From the NCBI RefSeq assembly GCF_003797775.2, contig NZ_CP060725.1, forward strand, positions 3,714,001 through 3,778,000: a stretch of DNA of 64,000 nucleotides, written 5' to 3'. Below are positions 45,334 through 54,509 of the stretch, piece after piece. The notes under the pieces are model-generated. The model was not told where the DNA came from and made no database searches. It saw only the letters and a list, made by a program, of their open reading frames with translations. Each line of letters opens with the position of its first letter. The first letter of the stretch is position 1. This DNA comes from Sphingopyxis sp. OPL5. Its GTDB lineage: Bacteria > Pseudomonadota > Alphaproteobacteria > Sphingomonadales > Sphingomonadaceae. Made by a program: the position numbers and the translations under genes.

Positions 45334-45402
45334 GGGCGCTCAGGCAAGGGGGGAGCGCCGCCGGAACCAGTCCGGCGTCGCTGCCCTTTCCTTTTTCTGC
45401 GA

Positions 45403-46458
45403 TCAGTTGACGGTTGCGCGGAAGACCAGCGTGCGCGTCGCGCCCGCCGCCACCGTGGCGATCGTCCCCGACACGACGGGCGCGGCATAGCTGCCCCCCG
45501 CCGCACCATCGGCGTTACACGTCCCCGACGTGACCGTGCCGTTGAGCAGGATCGTGCTGGCGGTAAACGTCAACTGCGTCGGCACGCTATCGCTGATCGA
45601 TACGCTCGTCGCATCGGCGCTGCCGCTATTGGCAACCGCGATGCAATATTCGACCGTCGCGCCCGGGATCATTTTCGGGTTTGAGGTCAGGTTGAACGGA
45701 TCGGAGATGACGCGGCTGGTCTTGGTGACCGTCAGCGTCGCCGTCTGCACCGTATAATCGTCGTCGTCGCTGTGCGACGCGTCGCGATTGGCGTCGTTGA
45801 CGCCGATGCCGTCGGCAAAGACCGTATCCTTGGCCGCCGTATTGGCCCCCGCCGTCTGGCTGACCGCCGCACCCTGCGTACCGACAACACCGCCTTCACG
45901 GGCCGTGGCGCGCAGTTGCACACCCGCAACCGAGCCGTTGGCGAGACCGGTGGGGATGTCCGCGAGCACAAAGAGACGCGTGATCGCATCAGCGGCCAGT
46001 TCGTCGACATAGGTGACAAGGGCGTCGCCCGCGTCCCAACTGCCGACCGTGCCGGTCGTCGGATTGTCGCGATAAATCCGGATATTGCTCGCGTTGAAGC
46101 TGTCGGTGCCGCCATGCGCCGCCGTGCCGCCGGTGATCTGGGTGGCCGCGAGCAGGAAGTCGAGCCCTTCGTTCGACTGGTTGGTCAACTGGAAGGTCGT
46201 GATCGCGTTGGTCTGCCCCGGAACGACGTTGGTCGTCACGGTGCCGACTTCCTCGACGAGCAGGTTGATTTTGCGGTCGACCACGAAAGTGTCCGACGCG
46301 CTTTGCTGAACCTGGCTCACACCACCGACCTGGAAATCGACGGTGGCGGTATTCGTGATCGAGGCACCAGCGGTCGTGCCGGCGGCGAACGCCGGCGCGG
46401 AGGCGAAAGTTGCAATCGCCGCCAGACCCAAGGTGCCCATATTCGTCAGCTTGGTCAT
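45403..46458 (-). CDS. secreted DUF11-domain protein
   Basis: 351 residues with signal peptide MTKLTNMGTLGLAAIATFAS ending at AFA. The mature start has AGASITNTATVDFQVGG, the same module as in the 334- and 1699-residue neighbours. A DUF11-like core near residues 260-330 reads MIPGATVEYCIAVANSGSAD and then SISDSVPTQLTF. A middle segment (about 100-240) resembles a second Ig-like unit with LTNQSNEGLDF. The C-terminus has no barrel, membrane span or sorting motif. It lies 69 bp before the giant gene in the operon. No function is known; it is probably an extracellular structural or adhesive subunit. Confidence 0.85.
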   Translation of the reverse strand: MTKLTNMGTLGLAAIATFASAPAFAAGTTAGASITNTATVDFQVGGVSQVQQSASDTFVVDRKINLLVEEVGTVTTNVVPGQTNAITTFQLTNQSNEGLDFLLAATQITGGTAAHGGTDSFNASNIRIYRDNPTTGTVGSWDAGDALVTYVDELAADAITRLFVLADIPTGLANGSVAGVQLRATAREGGVVGTQGAAVSQTAGANTAAKDTVFADGIGVNDANRDASHSDDDDYTVQTATLTVTKTSRVISDPFNLTSNPKMIPGATVEYCIAVANSGSADATSVSISDSVPTQLTFTASTILLNGTVTSGTCNADGAAGGSYAAPVVSGTIATVAAGATRTLVFRATVN

Positions 46459-46532
46459 CAGCTGAACTCCTGGGCTTTGGTTGGTTGCCTTTCCCCACCG
46501 CCGGCAACCGTTAGGCGGCTTATTTCAAACGC

Positions 46533-46997
46533 TTATTTGACAACTCCACGGAACATCAGCTTGCCCGTTCCGCCCGCCGGGATCGGCTTCTGGAACGCCC
46601 AGCGGATGTGCGTGACGTCGCCCGGCTGCGCCGCACGCACCGTCCCGTCGGCCTGCCGCACGGTCATTTCGGGAAGCAGACCCCACGTCTTGCCTCCGTC
46701 GATCGAAACGAACGGCCGCGTGTCGCCGGCGTCGGCGAAACGCACCGCCGCGGGCAGCGGGTTGGTGATCACGAACTTGTCCGCCGGCTGCGCGCTCGCG
46801 TTGCGATAGTTGAGCACGAACACCAGGCGGTCGCCGGGAACGACGACCTTCGGCTCTTCGAGCAGCACGCGCTGCTTGCCGGTGGCGTCGGTCGAGACGC
46901 GTTCGACGAACACATTGTTGTCGAGCGCGACCTGATTGGCCGCCAGAGCCTGGCCGGGCAGGATTGCCGCGGCGAACGCTAGGAAAAACAGGCGCAT
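46533..46997 (-). CDS. small secreted DUF11-like protein
   Basis: 154 residues from the ATG at 46997, chosen because GGAG stands 6 nt upstream; an ATG at 47009 overlaps the preceding stop (TGATG) but has no ribosome binding site. A signal peptide (MRLFFLAFAAAILPGQALA) precedes one Ig-like unit: VPGDRLVFVLNYRNASAQ and then VITNPLPAAVRFADAG, the DUF11 pattern. It lacks the INTA module of the other three proteins. It is between the two mid-size DUF11 genes and may be a chaperone-like or cap subunit; that is a guess. Confidence 0.82.
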   Translation of the reverse strand: MRLFFLAFAAAILPGQALAANQVALDNNVFVERVSTDATGKQRVLLEEPKVVVPGDRLVFVLNYRNASAQPADKFVITNPLPAAVRFADAGDTRPFVSIDGGKTWGLLPEMTVRQADGTVRAAQPGDVTHIRWAFQKPIPAGGTGKLMFRGVVK

Positions 46998-47008
46998 GTT
47001 CTGCTCCA

Positions 47009-48013
47009 TCAATCGATCTTGGTTCGGAAGGTGACAGTACGGGTCTGGCCGCCGGCAACCGTGCCGAGCGCGACATTGACCCGCGTGCCATTGTAATCGC
47101 CGGCGTCGGCATCGGCCGCGTCGGTCAGTCCGGTACCGCCGAGGGTAATCGAACTCGCGATATAGCTGGTGTCGGCGGGAATATTGTCGGTGATGGCGAG
47201 GCCGTTCACCGCGCCGCTCCCGGCGACCGTCGCGACGATGGTATAGGTGATCGTTGCGCCGGGAACCGGCTCGCTGCCGCCGAACGGATCGACGATGACC
47301 GCCGATTTGACGAGCGAAACCGTCGCAGCCGAGACGACATAGGCGCCCTGGTCCTGGCCGTCGGCACCGGTCGAGCCGACGACGGCATCGCCGCCGCCGT
47401 CACCTTGGCCGGCGAAGCTGGTGCCGGGCGCGCCGGTGCCCGTCTTCGCCGCGGCAACCAGGCTTACCGTGCCGCGATTGCCGTCGCCGACGCCGCCGGG
47501 CGTGGTCGAAAGCACGAAGATCGTGACGCTTTTGTCGGGATCGAGCGTCGGGTCGTTGGCGCCAGGCGTATAAAGCGTGTCGGTGTTGGCATCGAAGACG
47601 CCGTCGCCGTTATCGATGTAGATTTGCGTGACCGTCGGGTCGTAATCATCGCCGCCGCCGTTGGCGATCGTCGAAAGCGCGAAGCTTTCTTCGCCATTGC
47701 CGTTGTTGGTGACCGAAAAGGTGAGCAATTGCGCGGTCGCGCCGGGCGTCGTCGGGACGTCGGCGGGGTCGCTCGAATCGACCGTGACGTCGAGCAGTTC
47801 GTCGACGCGCAGGTCGACCTTGTTCGAATCGATCGTCTGGGTGCCGCCGCCGGCGTCATAGCTGGCGCTGGCGGTGTTGCTGATCGTCGAACCCGCGCGG
47901 GTGCCGGCGGCCTGGGCCTGCATCGGCAGGGCGAGCGCAATGGCAAGCGCGAGAATAGAAATGGCAGGGATGCGATACTGATGCAGCGCGCCCCCCACAG
48001 GCGCATTCACCAT
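47009..48013 (-). CDS. secreted DUF11-domain protein, first gene of the operon
   Basis: 334 residues from the ATG at 48013; GGAG lies 9 nt upstream, and an in-frame start 84 codons earlier would only mirror the permease side. The signal peptide ends at QAQA. The mature start AGSTISNTASASYDAGG carries the shared module. A DUF11 core near 235-300 reads VPGATITYTIVATVAGSGA and then AITDNIPADTSYIASS. A Gly/Asp-rich middle (FAGQGDGGGDAVVGSTGADG) is low-complexity and perhaps calcium-binding. Its stop abuts the small DUF11 gene. The 195-bp upstream gap to the divergent permease must hold the operon promoter. Confidence 0.85.
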   Translation of the reverse strand: MVNAPVGGALHQYRIPAISILALAIALALPMQAQAAGTRAGSTISNTASASYDAGGGTQTIDSNKVDLRVDELLDVTVDSSDPADVPTTPGATAQLLTFSVTNNGNGEESFALSTIANGGGDDYDPTVTQIYIDNGDGVFDANTDTLYTPGANDPTLDPDKSVTIFVLSTTPGGVGDGNRGTVSLVAAAKTGTGAPGTSFAGQGDGGGDAVVGSTGADGQDQGAYVVSAATVSLVKSAVIVDPFGGSEPVPGATITYTIVATVAGSGAVNGLAITDNIPADTSYIASSITLGGTGLTDAADADAGDYNGTRVNVALGTVAGGQTRTVTFRTKID

Positions 48014-48208
48014 GATCTTTGACTCCGATTGGCTGGTCCGTGACCCCTCAATCGGCGAAAAAGGAAAATTTCTGGTTAAGCCCCCGTTAGAAAGTGCGAT
48101 TCTGGCCCAGAGTTGGACAGAAGTCCGTTTGGGCGGGCCGATGCGAGCCGTCTGGCGCCGGTCGTGAAGCTGGCGTAGGAAGGACGGGTTAACAGGGAGA
48201 TATGGCGC

Positions 48209-49408
48209 GTGGCCGAGGATCGGGGGGATAAGGATGCACGCCCGCCGCGCATCAATCCGCTGCAACAGATCGAGATCGACGATTTTCGCCGCGATCGCCT
48301 GCTCGCGGCGCTGACGCTGATCATTGGCGCGGCGTTCTGCCTCGCTTTTCCCTTCGCGCTCAAGGCGGGGGCCGAATTCTTCCTGCCGCTGACCGCCGCG
48401 ATCGTCATCGCGATCGCGTTGGTGCCGTTGCTCGAATGGCTCGAGCGGCGCGGGGTGCCGTCGGCGCTCGCGTCGTTCCTCGCACTTTCAAGCTTCCTGA
48501 TGCTGGTCAATGCGGCGCTGGCGATCATCGTCGTCCCCGCGACCGGCTGGTTTGCGCGGCTTCCCGAGTCGATTCCGCGCATCCAGAGCAATCTCGCGCC
48601 GCTGATCGATTTCTATTCGACGCTGCAGAAATTCGTCGACCGCACCTTGATGTCGGTGGCGAGCGGGACCGAGGCGACGGCGCAGGCGGTCGCGGCGCAG
48701 GCGCCGTCGTCGGTGGTCGACTATTTCATCACCTCGGCCCCGACCGCGGCGATCCAGCTGTTCTTCGCGGTGCTGGTGATCTTTTTCTTCCTCGCCGGCT
48801 GGACCCGGCTGCGCAAGGGCACGATTCGGCGGCGCGGCAGCTTCGACGGCGCGATGCAGACCGCGCGGGTGATCCAGAATGTCGTCGATGCGACCGCCGA
48901 CTATCTGGCGACGATCACGATGATCAACGCGATCCTCGGGCTGCTGGTGTCGCTGTTGCTCTGGGCGCTCGGCATGCCGTCGCCCTTCATGTGGGGCGGC
49001 ATCGTCAGCCTGTGTAATTTCGTGCCCTATCTGGGACCGATCGTCGCCGCGACCCTGCTCGGGCTCGGCGGGCTGATGACCTTCGACGCGGTCGGCATCG
49101 CGCTGCTGCCGGCGCTGATCTTCATCGGGGTGCACACGATCGAGGCGAATCTGATCACCCCGCTGGTGCTCGGGCGGCGGCTGACGATCAATCCATTGCT
49201 GATTCTGGTGTCCTTGAGCTTCTGGGGCTGGGTGTGGGGCGCGCCGGGCGCGCTGCTCGCGGTGCCCTTGCTACTCATCCTCCAGACCGTGCTGCAATCG
49301 ACCGGAACGCCCGATCTCGCCGGTTTCCTGTTCGAGCGCGGCACGCTCACCACGGTCGACGACATGCACGACCGATTAAATCGCACCCACCCCGAAAGCG
49401 ACGGTTGA
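48209..49408 (+). CDS. AI-2E family transporter (PerM/YdiK-like permease)
   Basis: 399 residues from a GTG at 48209 (GGGAG 9 nt upstream). About eight membrane spans are visible, for example LTLIIGAAFCLAFPFAL, FLPLTAAIVIAIALVPLLEW and FFAVLVIFFFLAGW. The family hallmark is CNFVPYLGPIVAATLLG near the C-terminus, with the following LIFIGVHTIEANLITPLVLG. The name comes from one autoinducer-2 exporter; most members have other or unknown substrates. It is divergent from the DUF11 operon, and tRNA-Asp follows 43 bp downstream. No regulatory motif is seen. Confidence 0.9.
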   Translation: MAEDRGDKDARPPRINPLQQIEIDDFRRDRLLAALTLIIGAAFCLAFPFALKAGAEFFLPLTAAIVIAIALVPLLEWLERRGVPSALASFLALSSFLMLVNAALAIIVVPATGWFARLPESIPRIQSNLAPLIDFYSTLQKFVDRTLMSVASGTEATAQAVAAQAPSSVVDYFITSAPTAAIQLFFAVLVIFFFLAGWTRLRKGTIRRRGSFDGAMQTARVIQNVVDATADYLATITMINAILGLLVSLLLWALGMPSPFMWGGIVSLCNFVPYLGPIVAATLLGLGGLMTFDAVGIALLPALIFIGVHTIEANLITPLVLGRRLTINPLLILVSLSFWGWVWGAPGALLAVPLLLILQTVLQSTGTPDLAGFLFERGTLTTVDDMHDRLNRTHPESDG

Positions 49409-49451
49409 CAGGCAAGAGCGCGGCGCATATTGGCGCTGCTCCCAAGCACAC

Positions 49452-49528
49452 GCGGGTGTAGCTCAGTTGGTTAGAGTGCCGGCCTGTCACGCCGGAGGTC
49501 GCGGGTTCGAGCCCCGTCACTCGCGCCA
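49452..49528 (+). tRNA. tRNA-Asp (anticodon GTC)
   Basis: A 77-nt cloverleaf with encoded CCA. The acceptor is GCGGGTG/CACTCGC (one G-U pair), the D arm GCTC-AGTTGGTTA-GAGT, the anticodon stem CCGGC/GCCGG with loop CTGTCAC, and the T arm GCGGG-TTCGAGC-CCCGT. A CCATTCC/GGAATGG hairpin directly follows and overlaps the CCA; it lacks a T tract, so it is a weak terminator candidate. Confidence 0.98.
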
Positions 49529-49608
49529 TTCCTTCCATTTTCGGACGGAATGGCCACCGCGTCTTGGGAAGCTTTCCGAAGCGAAAACTGTGGATTGGCG
49601 CGGCTGTA

Positions 49609-49836
49609 TCAGCCGCGCCACCGCCCCAATTCCATCCAGCGCAGCAGCCGCTTCAGCGGCAGGATCCATATCCAGGCGATCCCTGCGGTCAGGTAGAACA
49701 AGGCCTGGACCAGCACCGGCCAATCCCCGACCCAGGGCGACAGGCTGGCGACCAGCCCCGCCCAGACGATGATCAGCACCATGATCAGGAACATGCCGGC
49801 GGGTTTGCGCCAGCTGGGCTGCGGCTGAGGGGTCAC
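49609..49836 (-). CDS. DUF2842 small membrane protein
   Basis: 75 residues from a GTG at 49836 that overlaps the stop of the cyclo-ligase gene by 4 bp (GTGA), so it is translationally coupled. Two membrane spans are visible, GMFLIMVLIIVWAGLVASL and VLVQALFYLTAGIAWIWILP, with a positively charged end (KRLLRWMELGRWRG). The family is small, alphaproteobacterial and of unknown function. Its stop is 80 bp from the end of tRNA-Asp on the other strand. The pairing with 5-FCL is positional only. Confidence 0.85.
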   Translation of the reverse strand: MTPQPQPSWRKPAGMFLIMVLIIVWAGLVASLSPWVGDWPVLVQALFYLTAGIAWIWILPLKRLLRWMELGRWRG

Positions 49837-50426
49837 AAACGGTCTCCGGTCACGATAAATTCCTGTTCGGTCAGCACGGCGTCGAGCGCCATGTCGGTGG
49901 GTTCTATCGGCGTCGCGTCGATTTCCTGCACCGACCAGCCGACGCCGATGCGCAAGGCGTCGGGATGCGCGGCGAACCAGCGGTCGTAGTGGCCGCCGCC
50001 CTGGCCGATGCGGCCACCGCTGCGGTCGAATCCGACCAGCGGGCAGAAGATCAGGGCCGGCGTTGCCGAATCGCTGCCGTTCGCGGGTTGGCGTGTTCCC
50101 CAAGGCCCCTTCACAAGCGGGTCGGCGGGGCGCCAGCGGCGAAAGGTCATCATCTCCACCCGGCCGGCGTGATGGGGAAGGGCGATCCCGTGGGCCTCGG
50201 CCTTGTCCGCGAGCATCGGCAGGATATCGGGCTCGTCGCCCCAAGCCGCATAGGCGCCGGTCACGGCATGCGCGGCCACCAGCGCCTCCAGCGGCGCGGG
50301 CAGCGCCCGAAAGGCGGCAAAGCGTGTGAACTCGTCGAGATTGGCGACGAAATGGCGCCGCCGAAAGCGCAGTTTCTCGCGCAAATGCTGCTTTTGGCTC
50401 GGCAGGTCGGCGGACGGATCGGTCAT
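49833..50426 (-). CDS. 5-formyltetrahydrofolate cyclo-ligase
   Basis: 197 residues of the 5-FCL family, which uses ATP to convert 5-formyltetrahydrofolate to 5,10-methenyltetrahydrofolate. Visible motifs are the basic N-terminal KQHLREKLRFRRR, and the catalytic loop FDRSGGRIGQGGGHYDRWF. Start at 50426 is MTDPSADLPSQKQ. It lies 30 nt after the 6S RNA gene on the same strand, the conserved order zapA - ssrS - 5-FCL of alphaproteobacteria, so read-through from the 6S promoter may feed it. Its stop overlaps the DUF2842 start. Confidence 0.93.
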   Translation of the reverse strand: MTDPSADLPSQKQHLREKLRFRRRHFVANLDEFTRFAAFRALPAPLEALVAAHAVTGAYAAWGDEPDILPMLADKAEAHGIALPHHAGRVEMMTFRRWRPADPLVKGPWGTRQPANGSDSATPALIFCPLVGFDRSGGRIGQGGGHYDRWFAAHPDALRIGVGWSVQEIDATPIEPTDMALDAVLTEQEFIVTGDRL

Positions 50427-50455
50427 CGCCTTCTCTCTGCCTTCATCAAGTGGTT

Positions 50456-50615
50456 GGCGGGACCACCGTGGGTCGTTTGCTGGAAGATCCTCTGACGCCA
50501 GTAACGTCAGGTGGGGACCATATACGTCGGACCAGGGTCCGGGCAGGGACAGCCCCCTAGGATGATGTATCGCCTCAGGGATTTTCGCAAAAGCTCGTGC
50601 CGGGCAGTACCCGCC
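50456..50615 (-). ncRNA. ssrS: 6S RNA (ssrS)
   Basis: About 160 nt between zapA and the 5-FCL gene, the conserved place for 6S RNA. A GGCGGG/CCCGCC pair (50610-50615 with 50456-50461) can close the terminal stem. Inside are long imperfect stems around GGGGCTGTCCCTGCCCGGAC and GGTCCCCACCTGACGTTACT, as in alphaproteobacterial 6S RNAs, which mimic an open promoter and sequester sigma-70 polymerase in stationary phase. Ends are estimates from pairing, not from a mapped transcript. Confidence 0.8.
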
Positions 50616-50646
50616 GCCCCCTATGTAGGGGGGGGGGCGCGCTTCC

Positions 50647-51135
50647 TCAAGGGATTTGCTCGACTTTCGTCGCCAGCGCCTCGATGCGGTCGGCAATCTG
50701 GCCAAGCGCGCGTCCGTGCGCGGGCGCTGCCGGCGCGGGGACGACGGGCGCGCCCTGACGCAGCTTTTCGAGTTCATCGAGCGCCGCTCGCTCGCCGTCC
50801 GCGGCTTTTTTCGCTTCGGCGAGCGCTGCCGACTCGCGCGAGATTGCGGCGCGCAGCTCGTCGCGTGCTGCCGTTTCGCGGCTCTCGGCGAGCGCGATCG
50901 CGGCGCGCAGCGAATCGAGCTGCGGTTCGGCACTGCCCGCCTTGGTCTGCGCGTCCTGCGTCTCGTCGGCGAGCATCAGCGCCGCGAACAGCAATTGGCG
51001 CACTTCGGTGCCGCCCTGGATGCCGCGCGCCTTGGTGTCGACGATGCTCGCAAGCTGGATCAGCTGCGCCTCCTGCCCGTCGGCGCAATGCACGTCATAG
51101 GGGCGTCCGGCGATGGTGAGTTTGACGTCAGCCAC
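50647..51135 (-). CDS. zapA: cell division protein ZapA
   Basis: 162 residues. The N-terminal 80 residues match ZapA (VKLTIAGRPYDVHCADG, then QLIQLASIVDTKARGI and the LLFAALMLADE helix), which binds FtsZ and bundles protofilaments. The rest is a long Ala/Glu-rich coiled coil (about 85-130) and a Pro/Ala linker, longer than in E. coli ZapA (109 residues). The start overlaps the small coiled-coil ORF upstream by 8 bp. A 10-G run and a CCCCC/GGGGG hairpin lie in the short gap before the 6S RNA. Confidence 0.92.
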   Translation of the reverse strand: MADVKLTIAGRPYDVHCADGQEAQLIQLASIVDTKARGIQGGTEVRQLLFAALMLADETQDAQTKAGSAEPQLDSLRAAIALAESRETAARDELRAAISRESAALAEAKKAADGERAALDELEKLRQGAPVVPAPAAPAHGRALGQIADRIEALATKVEQIP

Positions 51136-51343
51136 GGTCGGCCTCCGCGATCAGCCGGTCGAGTTCGCCGATCACCGCCGCGACTTCGGCCTTGAGCGCC
51201 GACTGTTCGGCAGGGGGCAAGGGGGTTGCCGAAACGGCGGGGGCGGCGGCCGGGCGGGCGGCGCGATCGGTCAGCGCCTTTTCCATTCGGCTGAGCGCCC
51301 GCTCGATACGGCCGATGGCGAGACTGGCTTCGTCGAGTTCCAT
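51128..51343 (-). CDS. small coiled-coil protein coupled to zapA
   Basis: 71 residues from the ATG at 51343 (MELDEASLAIGRIERAL). Two amphipathic helices (about 4-24 and 46-69) flank an Ala/Pro linker (RAARPAAAPAVSATPLPPAE). I do not recognise a named family. It overlaps zapA by 8 bp, so the two are probably translated together. A heptad pattern, small size and place suggest a divisome or ZapA-interacting protein. It has no membrane span or signal peptide. Confidence 0.75.
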   Translation of the reverse strand: MELDEASLAIGRIERALSRMEKALTDRAARPAAAPAVSATPLPPAEQSALKAEVAAVIGELDRLIAEADRG

Positions 51344-51480
51344 GATGCATGGCGTAGCAGCGCAATATTGCGCCCTCAAGCGCGCATTTCTTGCCCACAG
51401 CGGTTGACTCTGCGGCATCCCCCCGCAAAGGGCTGTCCCCACCGAATCCCGCCAACTGCCTATCCTTTTCCGGGGGACTT

Positions 51481-53448
51481 ATGACACTGCCCGAACGTCA
51501 GCTCGCCAACGCGATCCGCGCGCTTGCGATGGACGCCGTCCAGGCCGCGAACAGCGGCCATCCGGGGATGCCGATGGGCATGGCCGATGTCGCGACGGTC
51601 CTGTATTCGGATTATCTGCGCTTCGACCCGACCGATCCGCACTGGCCCGACCGCGATCGATTCGTCCTGTCGGCGGGGCATGGTTCGATGCTCGCCTATG
51701 CCACGCTGCACCTTGCGGGCTATGCGCGCCCGACGATCGAGGACATCCGCAATTTTCGCCAGCTGAGCAGCCCGTGTGCCGGTCATCCGGAGAATTTTGA
51801 GCTCGAAGGCGTCGAGACGACCACCGGCCCGCTGGGGCAAGGACTCGCCACCGCGGTCGGCATGGCGATCGCCGAACGGCATCTGAATTCGCTCTATGGC
51901 GACGACCTTGTCGATCACCGCACCTGGGTGATCGCCGGCGACGGCTGCCTGATGGAGGGCATCAACCACGAAGCGATCGGGCTGGCCGGCCATCTGCAGC
52001 TCGGCCGCATGACCGTATTGTGGGACGACAACAAGATCACCATCGACGGGTCGACCGACCTGTCGACCAGCGAGGATATCGCCGCGCGCTACGCCGCGAC
52101 CGGCTGGCATGTCGAAAGCTGCGACGGCCATGATCCCGCCGACATCCGCCGCGCGCTCGACGCCGCGCTCGCCGATCCGCGCCCGTCGCTGATCGCGTGC
52201 CGCACGATCATCGGCTTCGGTGCGCCGAACAAGCAGGGCACGTCGGCGACTCACGGCGCGCCGCTCGGCGCCGACGAAATCGCCGCCGCGCGCGAGACGC
52301 TCGGTTGGACCGCCGCGCCGTTCGAAGTCCCCGCCGATGTCGCGGAAGCCTGGGCCGCCTTCGGCGAAGTGGGCAAGAAGCGTCATTCTCTGTGGAAGCT
52401 TCGCCTCGCAAATGACCAAAAGAAGGACGAATTTTCGGCGCGCATCACGGGCGACGTGACCCCCGGCGCGGCGTTCGACGCCTATCTGAATGGCCTCGTC
52501 GCCGAACCGCCGAAGGTGGCAACGCGCAAGGCGTCGGAGAATACGCTGGGTGCGCTCACGGCCGATATCGCCGCGATGATCGGCGGCAGCGCCGACCTCA
52601 CCGGTTCGAACAACACCAAAACATCGTCGACCAAGCCATTGACCAAGGACGATTATTCTGGTCGCTATATCTATTATGGCATCCGCGAATTCGGCATGGC
52701 CGCCGCGATGAACGGCATGGCGCTGCACGGCGGCGTGATCCCTTATGGCGGCACCTTCCTGGTGTTCGCCGACTATTGCCGCGCCGCGATCCGCCTGTCG
52801 GCGCTGCAGCAGCAGCGTGTCGTCTATGTGATGACGCACGACAGCATCGGGCTCGGCGAGGACGGCCCGACGCACCAGCCGATCGAGCATCTCCAGTCGC
52901 TACGCGCGATGCCGAACCTGCTCGTGATGCGCCCCGCCGACGCGGTCGAGACCGCCGAATGCTGGGCGCTGGCGCTGGCGCAGACGGATCGGCCGTCGCT
53001 GCTCGCGCTGACCCGCCAGAATCTGCCGCCGCTGCGTCATGACGTCACCGAAAATCTTTGCGCCAAAGGCGGTTACCGTCTCCGCGAAGCTTCGGCTGCG
53101 CGCAAGATCGTACTCGTCGCAACCGGGTCCGAAGTGTCGCTGGCGATCGATATCGCCGACAAGCTCGAAGCCGCCGGCCATGGCGCCGACGTCGTCTCGA
53201 TGGTCTCGACTGAATTGTTCGATGAACAGGACGGTGCCTATCAGGACGCGATCCTGCCGCGCGACACGCTGATCGTCTCGATCGAGGCGGGCACGACCTT
53301 TGGCTGGGAACGCTACACCGGCCGCGACGGCTTGCGGTTCGGCATCGACAGCTTCGGCGCCTCGGCACCGATCGACGATCTCTACGCGCATTTCGGCCTG
53401 ACGGTCGATGCGATCACCCCGCAAATTCTGGCAAAGCTCGGCAATTAA
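51481..53448 (+). CDS. tkt: transketolase
   Basis: A 655-residue transketolase, transferring two-carbon units in the pentose phosphate pathway. Start at 51481 (MTLPERQLANAIRALAMD) follows GGGGGACTT. Motifs are GPLGQGLATAVGMA and the ThDP/Mg loop GDGCLMEGINHEA, DDNKITIDG, and the C-terminal GIDSFGASAPIDDLYAHFGL. It is the first gene of a plus-strand run tkt-gap-pgk-fba, 36 bp before gap, which places pentose phosphate and glycolytic/gluconeogenic flux under one promoter. No operator is obvious upstream. Confidence 0.97.
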   Translation: MTLPERQLANAIRALAMDAVQAANSGHPGMPMGMADVATVLYSDYLRFDPTDPHWPDRDRFVLSAGHGSMLAYATLHLAGYARPTIEDIRNFRQLSSPCAGHPENFELEGVETTTGPLGQGLATAVGMAIAERHLNSLYGDDLVDHRTWVIAGDGCLMEGINHEAIGLAGHLQLGRMTVLWDDNKITIDGSTDLSTSEDIAARYAATGWHVESCDGHDPADIRRALDAALADPRPSLIACRTIIGFGAPNKQGTSATHGAPLGADEIAAARETLGWTAAPFEVPADVAEAWAAFGEVGKKRHSLWKLRLANDQKKDEFSARITGDVTPGAAFDAYLNGLVAEPPKVATRKASENTLGALTADIAAMIGGSADLTGSNNTKTSSTKPLTKDDYSGRYIYYGIREFGMAAAMNGMALHGGVIPYGGTFLVFADYCRAAIRLSALQQQRVVYVMTHDSIGLGEDGPTHQPIEHLQSLRAMPNLLVMRPADAVETAECWALALAQTDRPSLLALTRQNLPPLRHDVTENLCAKGGYRLREASAARKIVLVATGSEVSLAIDIADKLEAAGHGADVVSMVSTELFDEQDGAYQDAILPRDTLIVSIEAGTTFGWERYTGRDGLRFGIDSFGASAPIDDLYAHFGLTVDAITPQILAKLGN

Positions 53449-53484
53449 GGACCGGGTCGCCCCACGCAGAAAGGACTTTTCGAC

Positions 53485-54492
<1,008 letters not shown>

Positions 54493-54509
54493 ACCGAAGG
54501 GAAAAAGCG

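Noticed and set aside
48201..48230. Short ATG frame (MARGRGSGG) just before the permease gene as a leader peptide
   Set aside because: The ribosome binding site is only 2 nt from this ATG and nothing resembles a regulatory leader; the GTG at 48209 fits the family start.
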